From positions 1-6,711 of the forward strand of contig CAMCQX010000092.1 in NCBI GenBank assembly GCA_945876985.1: 6,711 nucleotides of DNA, written 5' to 3'. The translations under genes were made by a program, and so were the position numbers. The notes below the pieces were generated by a model that saw only the letters and a list, made by a program, of their open reading frames with translations, made no database searches and was not told where the DNA came from. Position 1 is the first letter of the stretch, and every line of letters begins with the position of its first letter. The stretch comes from Chitinophaga pinensis. GTDB lineage: Bacteria; Bacteroidota; Bacteroidia; UKL13-3. This document shows positions 6,135 to 6,711 of the stretch, piece by piece.

Positions 6135-6711
6135 TTATTTAAATTCAGCAATAACCGTTTTTCCACCTTTCACCACTTGGTTAAGGTTTACATTTATTTT
6201 GGTACCTAATGGCAAATATAAATCTACACGAGAACCAAATTTTATAAAACCCATTTCAGCACCTTGTTCTGCTTGCTGTCCTTCTTTAACATACCAAACT
6301 ATACGTTTTGCTAATGCTCCAGCAATTTGATGGAACAATACCGAAACACCATCTGCTTTTTCAATTACCGTTGTGGTACGTTCGTTTTCAGTTGATGATT
6401 TTGGATGCCAAGCTACTAAGTATAAACCTTTATGGTATTTAAAATATTTTACGATTCCACCAATTGGATTGCGATTTACATGCACATTAAAAGGACTCAT
6501 AAATACAGAAACTTGAATTCTTTTTTCATTATAATATTCAGTTTCCATCACTTCTTCAATAACTACCACTTTTCCGTCAGCTGGACAAATTACTTGGTTT
6601 TCGTTTTGTGTAACTGTTACAGTTGGATTCCTGAAAAACTGAAGTATAATGATCAAAAACACCACTGATAAAAACAAAATGGAGTTGATTAACCAATTAA
6701 TTTCAGTAAAA
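6135..6711 (-). CDS. psd: Phosphatidylserine decarboxylase (proenzyme), N-terminus beyond window
   Basis: This enzyme decarboxylates phosphatidylserine to phosphatidylethanolamine at the inner membrane, using a pyruvoyl group made by self-cleavage. The frame remains open to the right edge without a plausible ATG, so the start lies outside; a TTG at 6677 falls in the middle of the hydrophobic segment and is unlikely to be the start. The visible part begins with a transmembrane stretch (about 6618-6707), ending in FFRNP. CPADGKV follows (Asp codon 6576-6578), then SPFNVHVNRNP (His codon 6480-6482), then the family signature HPKSSTENERTT. FGSRVDLYLP contains the Gly-Ser self-cleavage site; the Ser codon at 6231-6233 becomes the pyruvoyl group, splitting a long beta chain from a short alpha chain. 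The Asp, His and Ser match the relay known in PSD enzymes. It belongs to the short PSD-related form (usually about 210-220 residues). It is followed by rlmN on the same strand. In many Bacteroidota the gene upstream is cdsA, which would lie just outside the window. Confidence 0.95.
   Translation of the reverse strand, partial: FTEINWLINSILFLSVVFLIIILQFFRNPTVTVTQNENQVICPADGKVVVIEEVMETEYYNEKRIQVSVFMSPFNVHVNRNPIGGIVKYFKYHKGLYLVAWHPKSSTENERTTTVIEKADGVSVLFHQIAGALAKRIVWYVKEGQQAEQGAEMGFIKFGSRVDLYLPLGTKINVNLNQVVKGGKTVIAEFK

Noticed and set aside
5945..6142. Plus-strand open frame spanning the palindrome
   Set aside because: It is opposite the rlmN start and the psd end, and its composition is explained by those genes and the repeat.

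Overview
The window looks like a piece of a low-GC Bacteroidota chromosome. The evidence is the AT-rich composition, the lack of Shine-Dalgarno-like sequence before the genes, a long sortilin/BNR-type surface protein of a sort typical of gliding or T9SS-bearing Bacteroidota, a heptameric TTCAAMA intergenic repeat, and RlmN and phosphatidylserine decarboxylase sequences resembling those of the phylum. A narrower assignment cannot be supported from the sequence alone. I saw no RNA genes, CRISPR array, transposase or integrase.

Layout. Positions 1-3548 (minus strand) are one continuous open frame of 1182 complete codons that runs off the left edge. It encodes a membrane-targeted protein with a large Asp-box beta-propeller, a fibronectin-III-like domain, a jelly-roll/MAM-like domain and the beginning of a further repeat domain. 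Three bases upstream of it, on the same strand, ends a small putative lipoprotein gene (3552-3998). The two look like a translationally close two-gene envelope operon. Divergently, across a 147-base AT-rich spacer, lies a cytoplasmic DsbA/FrnE-family oxidoreductase (4146-4793, plus strand).

A 142-base convergent spacer with a four-unit heptamer repeat separates this from rlmN (4936-6045, minus), the 23S rRNA A2503 methyltransferase with all its catalytic cysteines. Between rlmN and the upstream gene psd (6135 to beyond 6711, minus; phosphatidylserine decarboxylase, 5' end outside the window) sits a 55-base imperfect palindrome. The outer end of this palindrome contains the annotated rlmN start codon.

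No new defence or mobile system is visible. The observations most worth checking are the palindrome placed over the rlmN translation start, the N-terminal extension of RlmN that it appears to create (with an internal TTG where the family usually begins), and the undescribed lipoprotein paired with the large propeller protein. The housekeeping genes (rlmN, psd) are ordinary in sequence; the propeller/lipoprotein pair is accessory-type.
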